Part shown: positions 34,430 to 64,000 of the stretch, one piece after another
Numbering within the stretch: the stretch's first letter is position 1
How the letters are laid out: each line of letters begins with the position of its first letter
Translations under genes and position numbers: made by a program
Notes under the pieces: generated by a model
The model's input: the letters and a program-made list of their open reading frames with translations, nothing else
Databases searched by the model: none
Told to the model about the DNA's origin: nothing
Source: Nectonema munidae
Lineage: Eukaryota > Nematomorpha > Nectonematoida > Nectonematidae
Length of the DNA: 64,000 bases
Direction of reading: 5' to 3'
NCBI GenBank assembly: GCA_030549495.1
Contig: JAUIRK010000891.1
Coordinates: forward strand, 620,001 to 684,000

Positions 34430-35021
34430 AAAAAAGCTTGGACAATAGTGGCAAAGATGAAAAATAATTTTAAGTTCAAATGCAAATATATGGGACGAGA
34501 AAATAGTAAAAAGAAACTGTAAATTTAAATGGATGAGCTTTGAAGTAGTAAAATCAGAAAAAGAAAGTATAAAAGTTGATATAACATGGAATGAATCAAA
34601 ATAAATGAGAATTGAGAAAGTGAAAATAAAATATGCAACTTTGATTATATGATTTGAAAAATTAATCACGAATTCCCCAAAATTTTAACTGCACCCATTT
34701 CGGAGGAAACTCACGACGAGCTATAATAAAAAAGCACGTAGACACTTGACTTGCACATTTACTAATACGATTTTTAATACACTTTTTTCACCTTAAAGTT
34801 TGACATCTAAAACCAATTTGTTGATCAATTTGAAGAATTCTTAAAAATTAATACCTCAAATCTTCATCCGCAATCCCCTTGTTGTCCCACTTTTCGTTGA
34901 AAAATGTAATTTAGGAATACTAGAAATTTAACTTATATAAATATTTTAATTTTATAGAAAAAAGTTTAGATGCTCTTAAATAAAGTAATTTGAAGTTTAC
35001 TTTTAATAACTTGAGTATTTT
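34430..35021. other. 3' flank of the POMK gene
   Basis: AT-rich. No frame of note. The 3' untranslated region of the minus-strand gene should lie here. Confidence 0.4.
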
Positions 35022-54606
<19,585 letters not shown>

Positions 54607-55013
54607 CTCATGTTAAAGTAAAAAGCACAAGTACGTTGTGATAGAATAGATGGCTGTTTTAAGTACACATTCATGGTCCATCTCAGCTGACCTACATATA
54701 TACACGATTACTCGTGAAATAGCTGTTACAACAGAGAGAGAGAAGGGCAATCATAAGAATTATCTTTATTATCCTGCTAGCAAAGTATGTAATCTGCCTT
54801 TTACCTATCGAAATATAAAGGATGTGGAAATCTTTTGATTTCACGCTACAAATACATTTACCTACACTCAGCTTTTATAACACCGCTTCTACAGAAATAC
54901 TATAACTTTATAAGGGGATAGCCGTGACATTGTGACTAAGTTATATTTGGCATAAATGATTTATGTCTATGTTCAAGGTCTACAAGGCAGAAAGTCGAAT
55001 TATCATAATGTAG
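54607..55013. promoter_or_regulatory. presumed 5' flank of POMK
   Basis: Upstream of the POMK start codon on the minus strand. I see no clear TATA or initiator element. The assignment is by position only. Confidence 0.3.
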
Positions 55014-55206
55014 AAGATTGCGCTTGACTGCTGATGAGTCTGTTATTGATGGCTGGCCAGCTCATGGCACCTTGGCCAAAAGTGGAGCATTGTATAATTC
55101 TACATGGCCCATTGATGACTTTCTACACAATTCCTTTTTCAGATCTTTGATAAAGAGAAGACCTAGTGCAAATGAAAGCACCTTTCGGAAGTTTTTACAC
55201 AAATAA
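55014..55206 (+). CDS. possible terminal exon of an unknown gene
   Basis: After CATAATGTAG the plus strand reads RLRLTADESVIDGWPAHGTL, then AKSGALYNSTWPIDDFLHNS, and FRSLIKRRPSANESTFRKFL to TAA. About 63 codons of balanced composition, one N-glycosylation-like NST. No family recognised and no upstream exon found. It points away from POMK and could be a divergent neighbour or chance. Confidence 0.3.
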
Positions 55207-55559
55207 TCAAAATAATTAATTTTTTGAAATATTAAAATTTTTGTTTAAATCTTTATCTATGATAATTTTATTAAGATTTAAAAAATTTTGAAGCACAATA
55301 TTTGGCGCATTCTCTACAAAAATTTGAGCACTCTTGTAACAAAAATTTTATGACATTGGGATTTCCATTTTAACACTTTGAGGACAAGTGTGATGATGTA
55401 CCCACAACCCATATCCCAAGAAAAGAAAATGGTCGCATTTAACATATAAAATCCTAATGGGAAAGAAATAGACGATTAGTTTCAAAAATTCTGCTCCTTA
55501 AAGGGTTAAGGATTATCACTTCAGATATATTATTATATTCTATGTATATTTTAAGTAAT

Positions 55560-56340
55560 GGGCTTTTCATATTGAAAATGTTGATGTGAATACAAAAGCT
55601 TCCATTTTAGTATTGGTTCTATGTTATCACTTTGTTCTAGTAGTTTTATAGAATCAATGATTTCTGGATCAGTCATCTGAGCAAAAGTCTCTTCATTGTC
55701 GCCAAAGCTAAAAACTCTTCTGAAGTCATCACTGAAGAAGAGTCAATATTGACTTTAATTGCCGTTTTTTAATTAATACATTATTGTTGACTCACTAACT
55801 TCATCATTTTTGTTATTTAATTCTGGATATCCATGATTTCGTTCAGGAAGGAGACCAGTGTGATGGCAGCAGTTTGAAGTGGTGAATGATTTTACAGAGT
55901 TCCAATGTGTTTTGATTTATCTAATATCTTCATCTTGATATTTTAATCACTAGTCTTGTCTGGCTGAATCTGATCTAACAGTTCTTGCTTCTTAATTGCA
56001 AGTGAGAAGTCATTGTCAGTGGGAGGAAATACACTACTCAGATTGTTGGATATTATGTGCTCAGGCGCTTTGTCCATTATCACTAAAAATTTTCTTTGTT
56101 AAGCGGCATTTTTATCAAAACTTTTATTCAATTCTTAGAAGTAGTCCAGTTCAACCAAGCTCTTTTATTAGAATTGTTATCAACAAAATGTTTGTATTCA
56201 AAATTATTAAAACCTCTAGGTTTGGGAACTTTGCCAATAACAAGAGGACACAACTTTTCGCTCTCATCAGCATTACACGCTAGTTTTAACGTAAGTCTTC
56301 TTTCTGCTTTCTGATGGTACTCGGACAAATGTTCGGTCAC
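55560..56340 (-). pseudogene. Tigger/jerky-like transposase relic
   Basis: The minus strand begins near 56300 with RRLTLKLACNADESEKLCPL, VIGKVPKPRGFNNFEYKHF and SNKRAWLNW, the classical stretch between the first and second catalytic sites of Tigger/jerky DDE proteins. Further fragments reach 55590, with an acidic MTDPEIIDSIKLLEQSDN tail typical of the family C-terminus. The catalytic centre is destroyed by shifts and stops. More diverged than the 6.2-kb Tigger, and of a different subfamily. Confidence 0.7.
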
Positions 56341-56659
56341 GTTTTTGATATCTTGGCTAAAATAGTTTATAATACATAGTGTTTCTATGTTTAAAAGTTA
56401 TATTGAAGCCAAGTTGTATGATACACAATAAAATTGTTATGGCCATGAATCGAAGAAATTTTATTAATACTAAAGTACAATTGTGTTTACCCGTAACTAA
56501 AACAGAGCGACATTTAGAAGACAGAGTTAAGCTAGCCAGTATAAGAAGAAATAGTTCTACATTTCATGGCGGTAAGCTGGTTTTTGCGAAAAATCGCAAT
56601 GACAACCCATATTATAACTTAGTGAATAAAAATCTCGATAATTTTTCATAATTATATTA

Positions 56660-57495
56660 TAAATTAATTTCACTTGATTTTCCACCAAGAATTGACACCA
56701 CTAGATGTCCAGCTTAAAAATTTCCTCCTATTGGAGTGAAACTTCTCAATGTGATACAAGAAACCATTATATAATATATCTATACCCTCTTAATCTATCT
56801 AAAATCTAACAAACTTACCTAATGCTAAAGCACGTTGATAATGAACAGTCGTTTAAAGATGAACAACCTCTTTATACCTTTTCTCAAATAACGAGACGTA
56901 AATCTTTTTTGAAGAACACGGCTTCCAATTCCCCCTTTTGAAAAATAACGCTTCTAGTTTCACCATTTTGAAAAAAAACTGCTCTCAAGTAACAAAATAA
57001 AATGAAAAAATTCACTTATATTGTTTCATCATTATATTCATCAATAAATCAGTTTATGGGTTATTTTTAGTTAATTAAATTTATTTAGTTAGTGCGGTTA
57101 GGACATCAATATAATTAATTTTAAGGCTCTTTTAAACACTTTGGAACATAAATTATGTCAGTATTCATTATTATTCAAAATTAGATTAGTAATTTTCAAA
57201 ATATGAAACTTCAGTTATTTACCATAAATTTTTACTCACAAGAAAGTAAACTCAAAATTTATTATTCAAATTAATTTTAAATTTATGTTAATTATTTATA
57301 GACTATTATTTTTAAGACTTTTTTTTTAAATTTATTTTACTATTAAAAATTAAATTAAATCAATTTTTATATTTAAAATTGAAATTTTAAAAGGATTAAA
57401 TGATCCAAAATTTTTATTTAATTGAGGTAAGTATTTGATCATCACGAATATTTTCTGCCGCAATATGTTTCTGCTACGACTGAAAAATTCGTATA
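56660..57495. other. non-coding interval
   Basis: Very AT-rich. No feature assigned. Confidence 0.4.
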
Positions 57496-57530
57496 CCTTT
57501 AACGAGCAAAAAGGGTCAATTGACTGACCC
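57496..57530. mobile_element. possible left end of piggyBac copy E
   Basis: CCTTTAACGAGCAAAAAGGG followed by TCAATTGAC resembles the terminus of copies C and E (CCCTATAACGACCAAGTGG, then a TCA-TTGACC word). No TTAA flank is kept. Confidence 0.4.
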
Positions 57531-57612
57531 TAATACGTTTTTTCTCAAACTATACACCAAATGTGTATATTATATAATAAAGTTTTCTCAAAAAAGGAAC
57601 CCGAAGCTCACA

Positions 57613-57652
57613 TTAACCCTATTAGTGTTTGGGGGCGTAAAACGCCCCCCCC
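57613..57652. mobile_element. lone piggyBac-type end with TTAA and palindrome
   Basis: TTAACCCTATTAGTGTTTGG, then a GGGGGCGTAAAACGCCCCC palindrome and extra C. The layout (TTAA, CCCTA, short spacer, palindrome) copies the ends of elements B and C. No right-hand partner found. Confidence 0.5.
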
Positions 57653-57659
57653 CCTTCAC

Positions 57660-57994
57660 TAAAAATTAATTGTACAAAATTGGCTGAATCATATCCCTTC
57701 AAACTTCATGACTTTTCCTAAAATCGCTAGTTGCATCTTTTGATACCATTTTCATGGTAGTTGAATGAATCGTTCACGTCCAAAACTGTCAATAAAAATA
57801 AAAAAAAATCAGCAAAATTTTGACATTATCTGTAGTTAACCTTATACTTAGGATATATATATATTATATACTACCTTGAAAATTTATAATTATATGTACA
57901 GTTTTGAACGCATAACATTTTATATATTTAATTTTTTCAATAATAATCATGGCCACTTTTTAGAAAATGTCAATCAAAATTTTAATTAATCAGA
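57660..57994. other. non-coding interval
   Basis: AT-rich with a short (TA)n near 57855. Nothing assigned. Confidence 0.35.
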
Positions 57995-58890
57995 AATATA
58001 TCTAATAAAATATTTCTTCAAATTTTACATAAAATATATGTTTTTATACTAAATCGGCCATGCTGGTTTCATTTTTTACATTCAGGATGTGAAAATATAC
58101 CTATAAGTGTTAATCATATTTGCCGTTTACTTCTAAAAATTGTCCCCAAAATATTCATTCAAATTTTACATAAAATATGTTTTATACTAAATCGGCCATG
58201 CTGGTTTCATTTTTGGACCCATTTTTTACATTCAGAATGTGAAAATACCTATAAGTGTTAATCATATTTGCGTTTAACTTCTAAAAATTGTCTCCAAAAA
58301 CATTCATTCACATTTTAAAATGAAATATATGTTTTTATACCAAATCGATTATGCTAGTTACATTTCTGGGCTCAGTTTTTGCTTTTTGAAAATATCTGCA
58401 AGCGTAAATAAAATATGCGGTTTAAGTTTAAAAACTGTTTTCAAATATATCTCAAATTTTATATAAAATATATATTTTTATACCAAATCAACCATGCTAT
58501 TTCATTTATGGACTCAATTTTTGCTGTTGGATTTCAAAATACCTATAAGTATCAATCTAATTTGCGTTTAGTTCTAAAATTTGTTTTCAAAAATATTGAT
58601 TCAAATTTTACATGAAATATATGTTTTTATACCAATTCAACCATGATAGTTTTATTTCTGAAATCAGTTTTTGCATTTAGTGGTTTTAAATGTCTGAAAG
58701 TGTCAATCAAATGTTCGATTTACTTTTAATATCTACAGAAATATTTTTCATATTTATGTCTGTTTTAATACCAAATGAAAGATACTAGTTTCATTTTTGG
58801 ACCCAGATTTGGTATTTATGGTTTTAAAATATATGATAGCTTCAATCAGATGTGCGGTTTACTTCTAGATACTGTCTTCAAAAATATTTT
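57995..58890. repeat. tandem array 1, about six units of 139-152 bp
   Basis: The marker AAATCGGCCATGCTGGTTTC and its variants recur at 58051, 58190, 58342, 58485, 58634 and 58773. Each unit also carries CAAATTTTACATAAAATATA and a TGTCAATCA/TGTTAATCA word. The first two units are most alike, and identity falls toward the right. Confidence 0.9.
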
Positions 58891-58894
58891 CAAA

Positions 58895-59377
58895 TCACAA
58901 TTATCATTTAACTAAGATGGGTAGGAAATCAAAAAATTTAGAAGATTTATCAAAAATGGCACATATGCCAATATGTGAGAATTTATTCACTATCAGGATA
59001 TTTTTTAATTTAAATTGAATTTGTTCATCTTTTTCCTTTTTCGTCAAAGAGATAATTTTTTTATGAAGAACATGGAAAACTTTTTGTATTTGAACAATGA
59101 TCATCACGAATCATACATCAGAAAAAAAACCTTTGAACTCAGATTGGTTGACAAATATTCAGGCCAGATAATAAAATACACGATACTGATATAAAAGCCT
59201 AAGATCATCAAGAAGATTCTTTAATCAGAATGCTTTGAGAGGAAAAAATCTGTTCAAAATAGATCCTTATAAAAATTTTTTTCAAACACATATTGAAGAA
59301 AATAAATTTCTAATGAAAAAAGAGCTAGCAAAAAAAGGATCATCATAGAATGAATAGCAAAATTACATACTGTAAAG
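58895..59377. other. non-coding interval
   Basis: AT-rich, no feature assigned. Confidence 0.4.
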
Positions 59378-59827
59378 CAGTGTTTCCGAACCAGGGGTCC
59401 ATGGAAGAATTTGAAGGGGTCCATGGAAATTCTACTTCATACTACTTATGCTGAATCTCCTTAAATATACTTCTATTTTCCAAATCAATATAAATATATA
59501 TATTTAGAGCTTTTTTAAATAAATATTTTCTTCCCTTTTCTAAAGTTTCATATTTTCAATGTTTATATATCCTTTTTATTAGTTACAATATTTTTGAAAA
59601 ATTTATATTTTAATTGAAAAAAAAAATTTATTCACATTTTTTGTCAGGCTTTACGATTTCTCTGATTTCATATGAATAAGCATACGATTTAATCAGATGA
59701 CTACAATCATTTTTTGCATAAAAATCTTTGATTAATTTTGTTGGCTCAAACTATTCAGTTGTAGGGGTCCACAGGTAAAAAGTGACTGAAAAAGGGGGAA
59801 CGGGATAAAAAAGGTTGGGAACCACTG
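59378..59827. mobile_element. hAT MITE with perfect 8-bp TSD
   Basis: Left end CAGTGTTTCCGAACCAGGGG. The right end, read in reverse, is CAGTGGTTCCCAACCTTTTT. CTGTAAAG is duplicated exactly at 59370-59377 and 59828-59835. GGGGTCCA words occur near both ends. Length 450 bp, non-coding. Confidence 0.9.
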
Positions 59828-60019
59828 CTGTAAAGTATAGAAGATATGACGTAGAGACTACGAGCCGATAACAGTATCGAGATACCTAATTTACTGACAA
59901 ATGAAATATTTTGATTGAATTAAACACCTAAAATTGGTTTATTAAATAAATTAAAAAAATAATTACCAAGGAAATACTGCGAAGAGAATTTATTTTGAAG
60001 TTTATATATTTTACATTGA

Positions 60020-60572
60020 TTTACAGGTTTAATCGATTTTTGACAGGTTTTATTGATTTAATAAAAAATGAACATCACCATTAAATTCTACATACTTGGA
60101 ATATATAAAATCTTTTTATAAGAATAAAAAGTTTAATTTTGACATGGGCTGTCATATTTAAATTATTTTTTGTTAGGTTTGACTGATATTTATAAAAAAA
60201 GGAATATCACCAGTAAACACAGCGTACTTTAAAATGGGTATATGTGTGTAAAAAACATTATAATTATTTATAAAAAGTTTCTTTTTTAGATTAGCTATAT
60301 CAATTTTTTGACAGGTTTGATTGTTTTTCATAAAAAATGAATAACATCACTGAATTCAGCATACTTGAAAATGGGTATATATGTGTAAAAAACTTTATAT
60401 AATTATTTATAAAAAGTTTCTTTTTTAGATTAGCTATATCAATTTTTTGACAGGTTTGATTGTTTTTCATAAAAAATGAATAACACCACTGAATTCAGCA
60501 TACTTGAAAATGGGTATATATGTGTAAAAAACTTTACATAATTATTTAGATAAAAAGAACCTGTATTTTGTT
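60020..60572. repeat. tandem array 2, four units of about 139 bp
   Basis: TTGACAGGTTTGATTG and its variants recur at about 60041, 60171, 60310 and 60449. The last two units are nearly identical (GAATTCAGCATACTTGAAAA in both). The units do not resemble array 1 in sequence. Confidence 0.9.
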
Positions 60573-60574
60573 TG

Positions 60575-61099
60575 ATTTTTTAAGATTACTTGAATTTTAC
60601 GAGGAAAAAAGTTTCTCAATAAAAAACTAAATATATAACATTTTATTTGAAACAATTTAAACATAGATGTTTGGAACAGGTTCCGAACACAAAATTTACA
60701 CACCTGATATATTTTGTTTTGGTTTTGTTTTTTTACAGAGAAAGCATCGTTTTCTCTGTGCGAAGGAACTTGTTTCTGAATCAGCTAAGCTGATACAACT
60801 AGTGGGACATTTTCAAAAAAATTTCGACATGATTGGGCCGCATCCGATTTCTAAAAAAAATCAGACAAAAATTCAAGAATAATTTGGTCTATTTGAGCCT
60901 CATAAATAAAAGAAAAATCAAAGGGTAAAAAATGAAACAAATGTCAATATATGATTGATTTTTAATATTCAAAAAGAGATAGTAATTCGCCAAAAAAGAT
61001 CAAATTCAAAGACGATTTTAAAAAATGATAATAATAATATATTGACCAAACTTTAAAATTTTTATAATGTAATTGTTGATAAAAATTGATATTTATATA
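60575..61099. other. non-coding interval
   Basis: An open frame at 60667-60882 without family features. Otherwise AT-rich. Confidence 0.35.
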
Positions 61100-61119
61100 A
61101 TTTAAGAAAAAATCTCATT

Positions 61120-61151
61120 TTTCTTCGCGAGCCGCGTGTTGGACACCCCTG
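61120..61151. mobile_element. lone hAT-type right end
   Basis: In reverse reads CAGGGGTGTCCAACACGCGG, then CTCGCGAAG, a textbook hAT terminus. No matching left end or duplication was found upstream. Confidence 0.5.
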
Positions 61152-61202
61152 AGCTAATGTAAACATAAGGTTTGGATATTTTTATTTCTACACTCCATTG
61201 AA

Positions 61203-62535
61203 AGGTTCTCAGGCAGATTCAATAAAAATTCTTGAAAAGTTTGTGATACTAATTTCTTTACCCAAGATGAAAGAGTTTAGGCCACACATATCAAAAATAT
61301 TGAAAATTACTGACATTGTCCATCTCCTTGTTGAAGGTCTTGTTGTATAAAACTTCATAATTTGATCACTTGTATCCACTCCTCCTCTGCTAAATTTGTA
61401 ATTCAATATAACATCCATATGGATTGTTTTCTTCTTTCAAGTTGAATCATCATGTAAAAAGGATAAGAGATAAACAACTTTATTTTTTTTGCTTTGTACG
61501 CATGTAGTATTACGTGTTCGCCATAAATCATCGCCGAGTCCACCAAATTCAAAGATTTAGCTTTTCCCATTAATTCCTCCGGGATTTCTTTTCTATGTGA
61601 TCTTATTGTACCAAGAAGAGATGTTTTGAATTTTTTAAGCTCCAAATCAAGAGGCAAACTTGTGAAAAAGTTATCTTTTGTTATATTCATTCCCAAATTT
61701 TCCTAAAGGTTTAGATATATTCTCCTCTCTACAAGTGTAAGGAAATCCATTTATCACATAACGATTTTTAAAATATGATAACAGCTAAAATTTAACCCCA
61801 AATTTCCATGGGTAAGCAGGCATGTATTGAGTGAATTTGCATCGAGACTTGCAAGATAGCAATTGCTCAATGGTACAGTATCCCATTAAAAGATAACATT
61901 TCATACAGTTCTGAATGTAATTCTTCTATATTTCTATGATCAGACAGAACTTATCATTCTTTCTAGTTCTTTCTCGGAAATTTCTGTCATCAAACTTCAG
62001 ATATTTTTTTATTGCCTCAAATTTATTGCGACTCATTTTCAAAAGTAATTTTCATATTCTTGCGAGTTGAAAAGTTCTCTGCTAAAAATTCCACTCGAAA
62101 AGTTCCTAAGTGGTTTGTTTACCTTTGACTTTCAAAACACCTCCGAAGAACCACAGGTCAATAAAATCACTGACTTCATCAAATGACAAATCAAAAGATG
62201 AGTCTTCTTTTCTTTTGTCCTCTAAAATAGTATACTTGATTCTCACACTATCAGTAACTTTTTGAAACCATGCCCACTGGGTTCAACCCTCGTAAGTTGA
62301 AATTTGAAGGACCATCTTCTTTTCTCAACAAGTTTAATTTTTGAGTTTTTTAGAAAAAGCGTTTTTCATCCAGCGTGTTTTATCTTTTGAAGCAAATTCT
62401 TTTTATTTTTCAAAATTCAAGCAAGCTTATCATTTACTTCACAATCACTTAAAGAACTCATTTTCAAAATTTCACTTATAGTAGTTTTATCGAAACTATC
62501 ATCAAGTACATCTTTTGCTTTTGAAATGTGAGCCA
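61203..62535 (-). pseudogene. piggyBac transposase relic, copy E
   Basis: Start MAHISKAKDVLDDSFDKTTI, acidic leader with SSLSDCEVNDK. The core pieces include LSFDEVSDFIDLWFFGG-like sequence, MSRNKFEAIKKYLKFDDRNF and TIEQLLSCKSRCKFTQYMP, which lacks the first Asp of the usual DEQL. Then MNITKDNFFTSLPLDLEL (second Asp, about 61680), LLGTIRSHRKEIPEELMG, RGGVDTSDQIMKFYTTRPST (third Asp, about 61385) and RRWTMSVIFNIFDMCGLNSF. It stops at 61209 without the Cys-rich finger. Many breaks (ten or more). Older than copy C. Confidence 0.85.
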
Positions 62536-62796
62536 TTATAAAAACAAAGTACTGAAGTGAAGAGTAAGAGTAAAATAGTAATGAAGAAATTGTAAAAAAA
62601 AGTAACTACACTTTTTGGATTTCAAAAAAGAATTGAAAATATTACAATGTGTTTATTTACTCCAAAACATCAAAAGATATCATATAAAGATATGCTAAAA
62701 GTTATAATATATAAAATCAAAATGGTCAATTGACTCAACACCCAAATAAAAGTTTTAAAGGTTGATATAGGTCAATGATCCACTTGGTCGTTATAG
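61203..62796 (-). mobile_element. piggyBac element, copy E, right part
   Basis: TTAA at 62797-62800. The right end, read in reverse, is CCCTATAACGACCAAGTGG, followed by GATCATTGACC and a GGTCAATTGACT word. The end is nearly the same as that of copy C, so both belong to one family. The C-terminal and left parts are missing here and may have been pushed to 57.5 kb by insertions. Confidence 0.75.
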
Positions 62797-62800
62797 GGTT

Positions 62801-64000
62801 AATGATCTTAGTAATTAATCTTAGTAGTGGAAGTTTTAACCTTAAGGGTGAATGAATAGTAGTTTGTATTATAAATTGAATACACTTTTTCTTTAAAATT
62901 AAGACTTTGTTGGGAAACTCTCAACCCTGGACTCACGATTTTGACAGAACCGTGATGTCTAAAAAAATGAATTGGGAACGACACACAATTTTTAACTCTT
63001 ATTGAAAATAAAGAAAAAAATAAGTATGAATGTATTTTAGTTAATTATATATTTTGCTAGTCAGTTGGTTCTTTATTGAATTTTATAAAATTTTTAAGCT
63101 TTCGACAAATAGGATTCCCAGTTAGTTTTTATTATAGGGCCCCAAATCAAACGTGAAATTTATTATGTTTTAATTATTATTTTCTTGTATTTAAATCGTA
63201 GACATCAGTGTTGTTCAAATATTCATTCGAGGACCACTCAGTATTTTCCGTGCCCCATTTGTCGTTCCCATGAATCAGTTTGGGAAAAAAGAATCATTTA
63301 TCAAAATATTTAAAGAACATGGGAAAATAATGTCATCTAAGAAAAGAATACGATTTGCTAACTGTACATGTGAAAAGCTCAAGACTTTACCAACACTAAT
63401 CAAGCCACGATTCATCTGTTAAGCCACATCCTGATGAACGCTTCATACTACAAAGAACTAAAATCTTGTTTTTTTCTAGCTATTTCAAAATAATGCAATG
63501 CATTTCAATTTTAGAACTAGTTAGAATAAAAAACATTTATTTTACCTTTTATTCTATTCTTATTATCGGATCAAAGAGCTGAACATTGGCAAATTTTTTG
63601 AAATTTTAATTTTTTTCAAACAAATTAAAAATTAAGATTCCGAAGAATTTTTAGATTTCGGTAAAAAGTCACACCCTGCAATAACGTTAAAATTTAGTGA
63701 GATTCACACACACAAGAAACACTTATTCTTTTAAAATCGATATAAGAAAAATGGGCTCTAAAACATCGAAATCATGAATTCAAAGAATGTATGGAGTGCA
63801 AAAGAGTGTGCATTGTGCAAGCTGGTAAGCAGAGAAATGCAGGATGCTGTGATTAACACAATTCTCGAAAGAAGGCGATAAATCACAAAGAAAGAGCTCG
63901 CTCTCTTCATAAAACACTACAACAATGGAATTGAGAGTTCTGCAAAGCTCCGCGTTCCGCACTTCTCCTATAAGCATTCATTTCTTTTATTCATCGATGT
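62801..64000. other. non-coding interval at the window edge
   Basis: AT-rich. CAGTGTTGTTCAAATATTCA at 63206 resembles a hAT left end without a partner. The last 250 bases are less AT-rich, but I find no supported exon. Confidence 0.4.

Noticed and set aside
55028-55060. CTGATGA on the plus strand as a second hammerhead
   Set aside because: No stem II and no GAAA box follow at the right distance. The same holds for CTGATGA at 63429 and the minus-strand one at 28592.
56379-56651. 90-codon plus-strand frame as a gene
   Set aside because: It lies beside the Tigger/jerky relic, has no recognisable motif, and no splice partner or conserved feature supports it.
60667-60882. 71-codon frame near the second array
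   Set aside because: No motif. The AT-rich codon pattern resembles the surrounding non-coding DNA.

Overview
This is AT-rich animal nuclear DNA. It has spliced genes, tRNA-derived SINEs, a LINE, and many piggyBac, hAT, Tigger/pogo and other DNA-transposon copies. Gene style and repeat mix suggest an arthropod. A parasitic copepod (sea-louse type) is my best guess, from general knowledge and not from a search. I see no prokaryotic operon, CRISPR array or rRNA gene.

The main host gene lies on the minus strand, from about 54.6 kb down to 35.0 kb. It has six or seven exons that join in phase into a 392-residue type II membrane protein, and it reads as protein O-mannose kinase (POMK, formerly SGK196). 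Its introns are packed with transposons. Intron 3 alone (13.6 kb) holds two piggyBac elements, a third decayed piggyBac, two SINEs (one of them split by a further insertion) and another mobile-type protein fossil. A 5'-truncated LINE fills much of intron 2 and stops about 20 bases from the exon 2 donor.

Layout: 0-3 kb, SINEs and a LINE 3' fragment. 3.2-4.9 kb, decayed piggyBac copy A. 6.2-8.6 kb, nearly full-length Tigger/pogo element. 10-18.5 kb, several MITEs with clear inverted repeats and target-site duplications. 19.7-25 kb, local duplications, a hammerhead ribozyme motif and a hAT MITE carrying a 23-bp hairpin. 28.3-28.7 kb, exon-like frames of an unknown gene. 29.1-32.8 kb, a hAT unit with two diverging transposase relics. 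33.0-33.3 kb, another hAT MITE. 35-54.6 kb, the POMK gene. 55.6-56.3 kb, a second Tigger/jerky relic. 57.5-62.8 kb, a disrupted piggyBac copy with two roughly 140-bp tandem arrays and a hAT MITE. 62.8-64 kb, AT-rich DNA without a recognised gene.

The signals I would look at first are the hammerhead ribozyme motif, the POMK gene with its 35-base discontinuity in exon 3, the nested MULE-in-SINE insertion, the two hAT MITE families that still keep the last codons of a transposase, and the two neighbouring arrays with the same period. All transposase genes here look broken except for short pieces.
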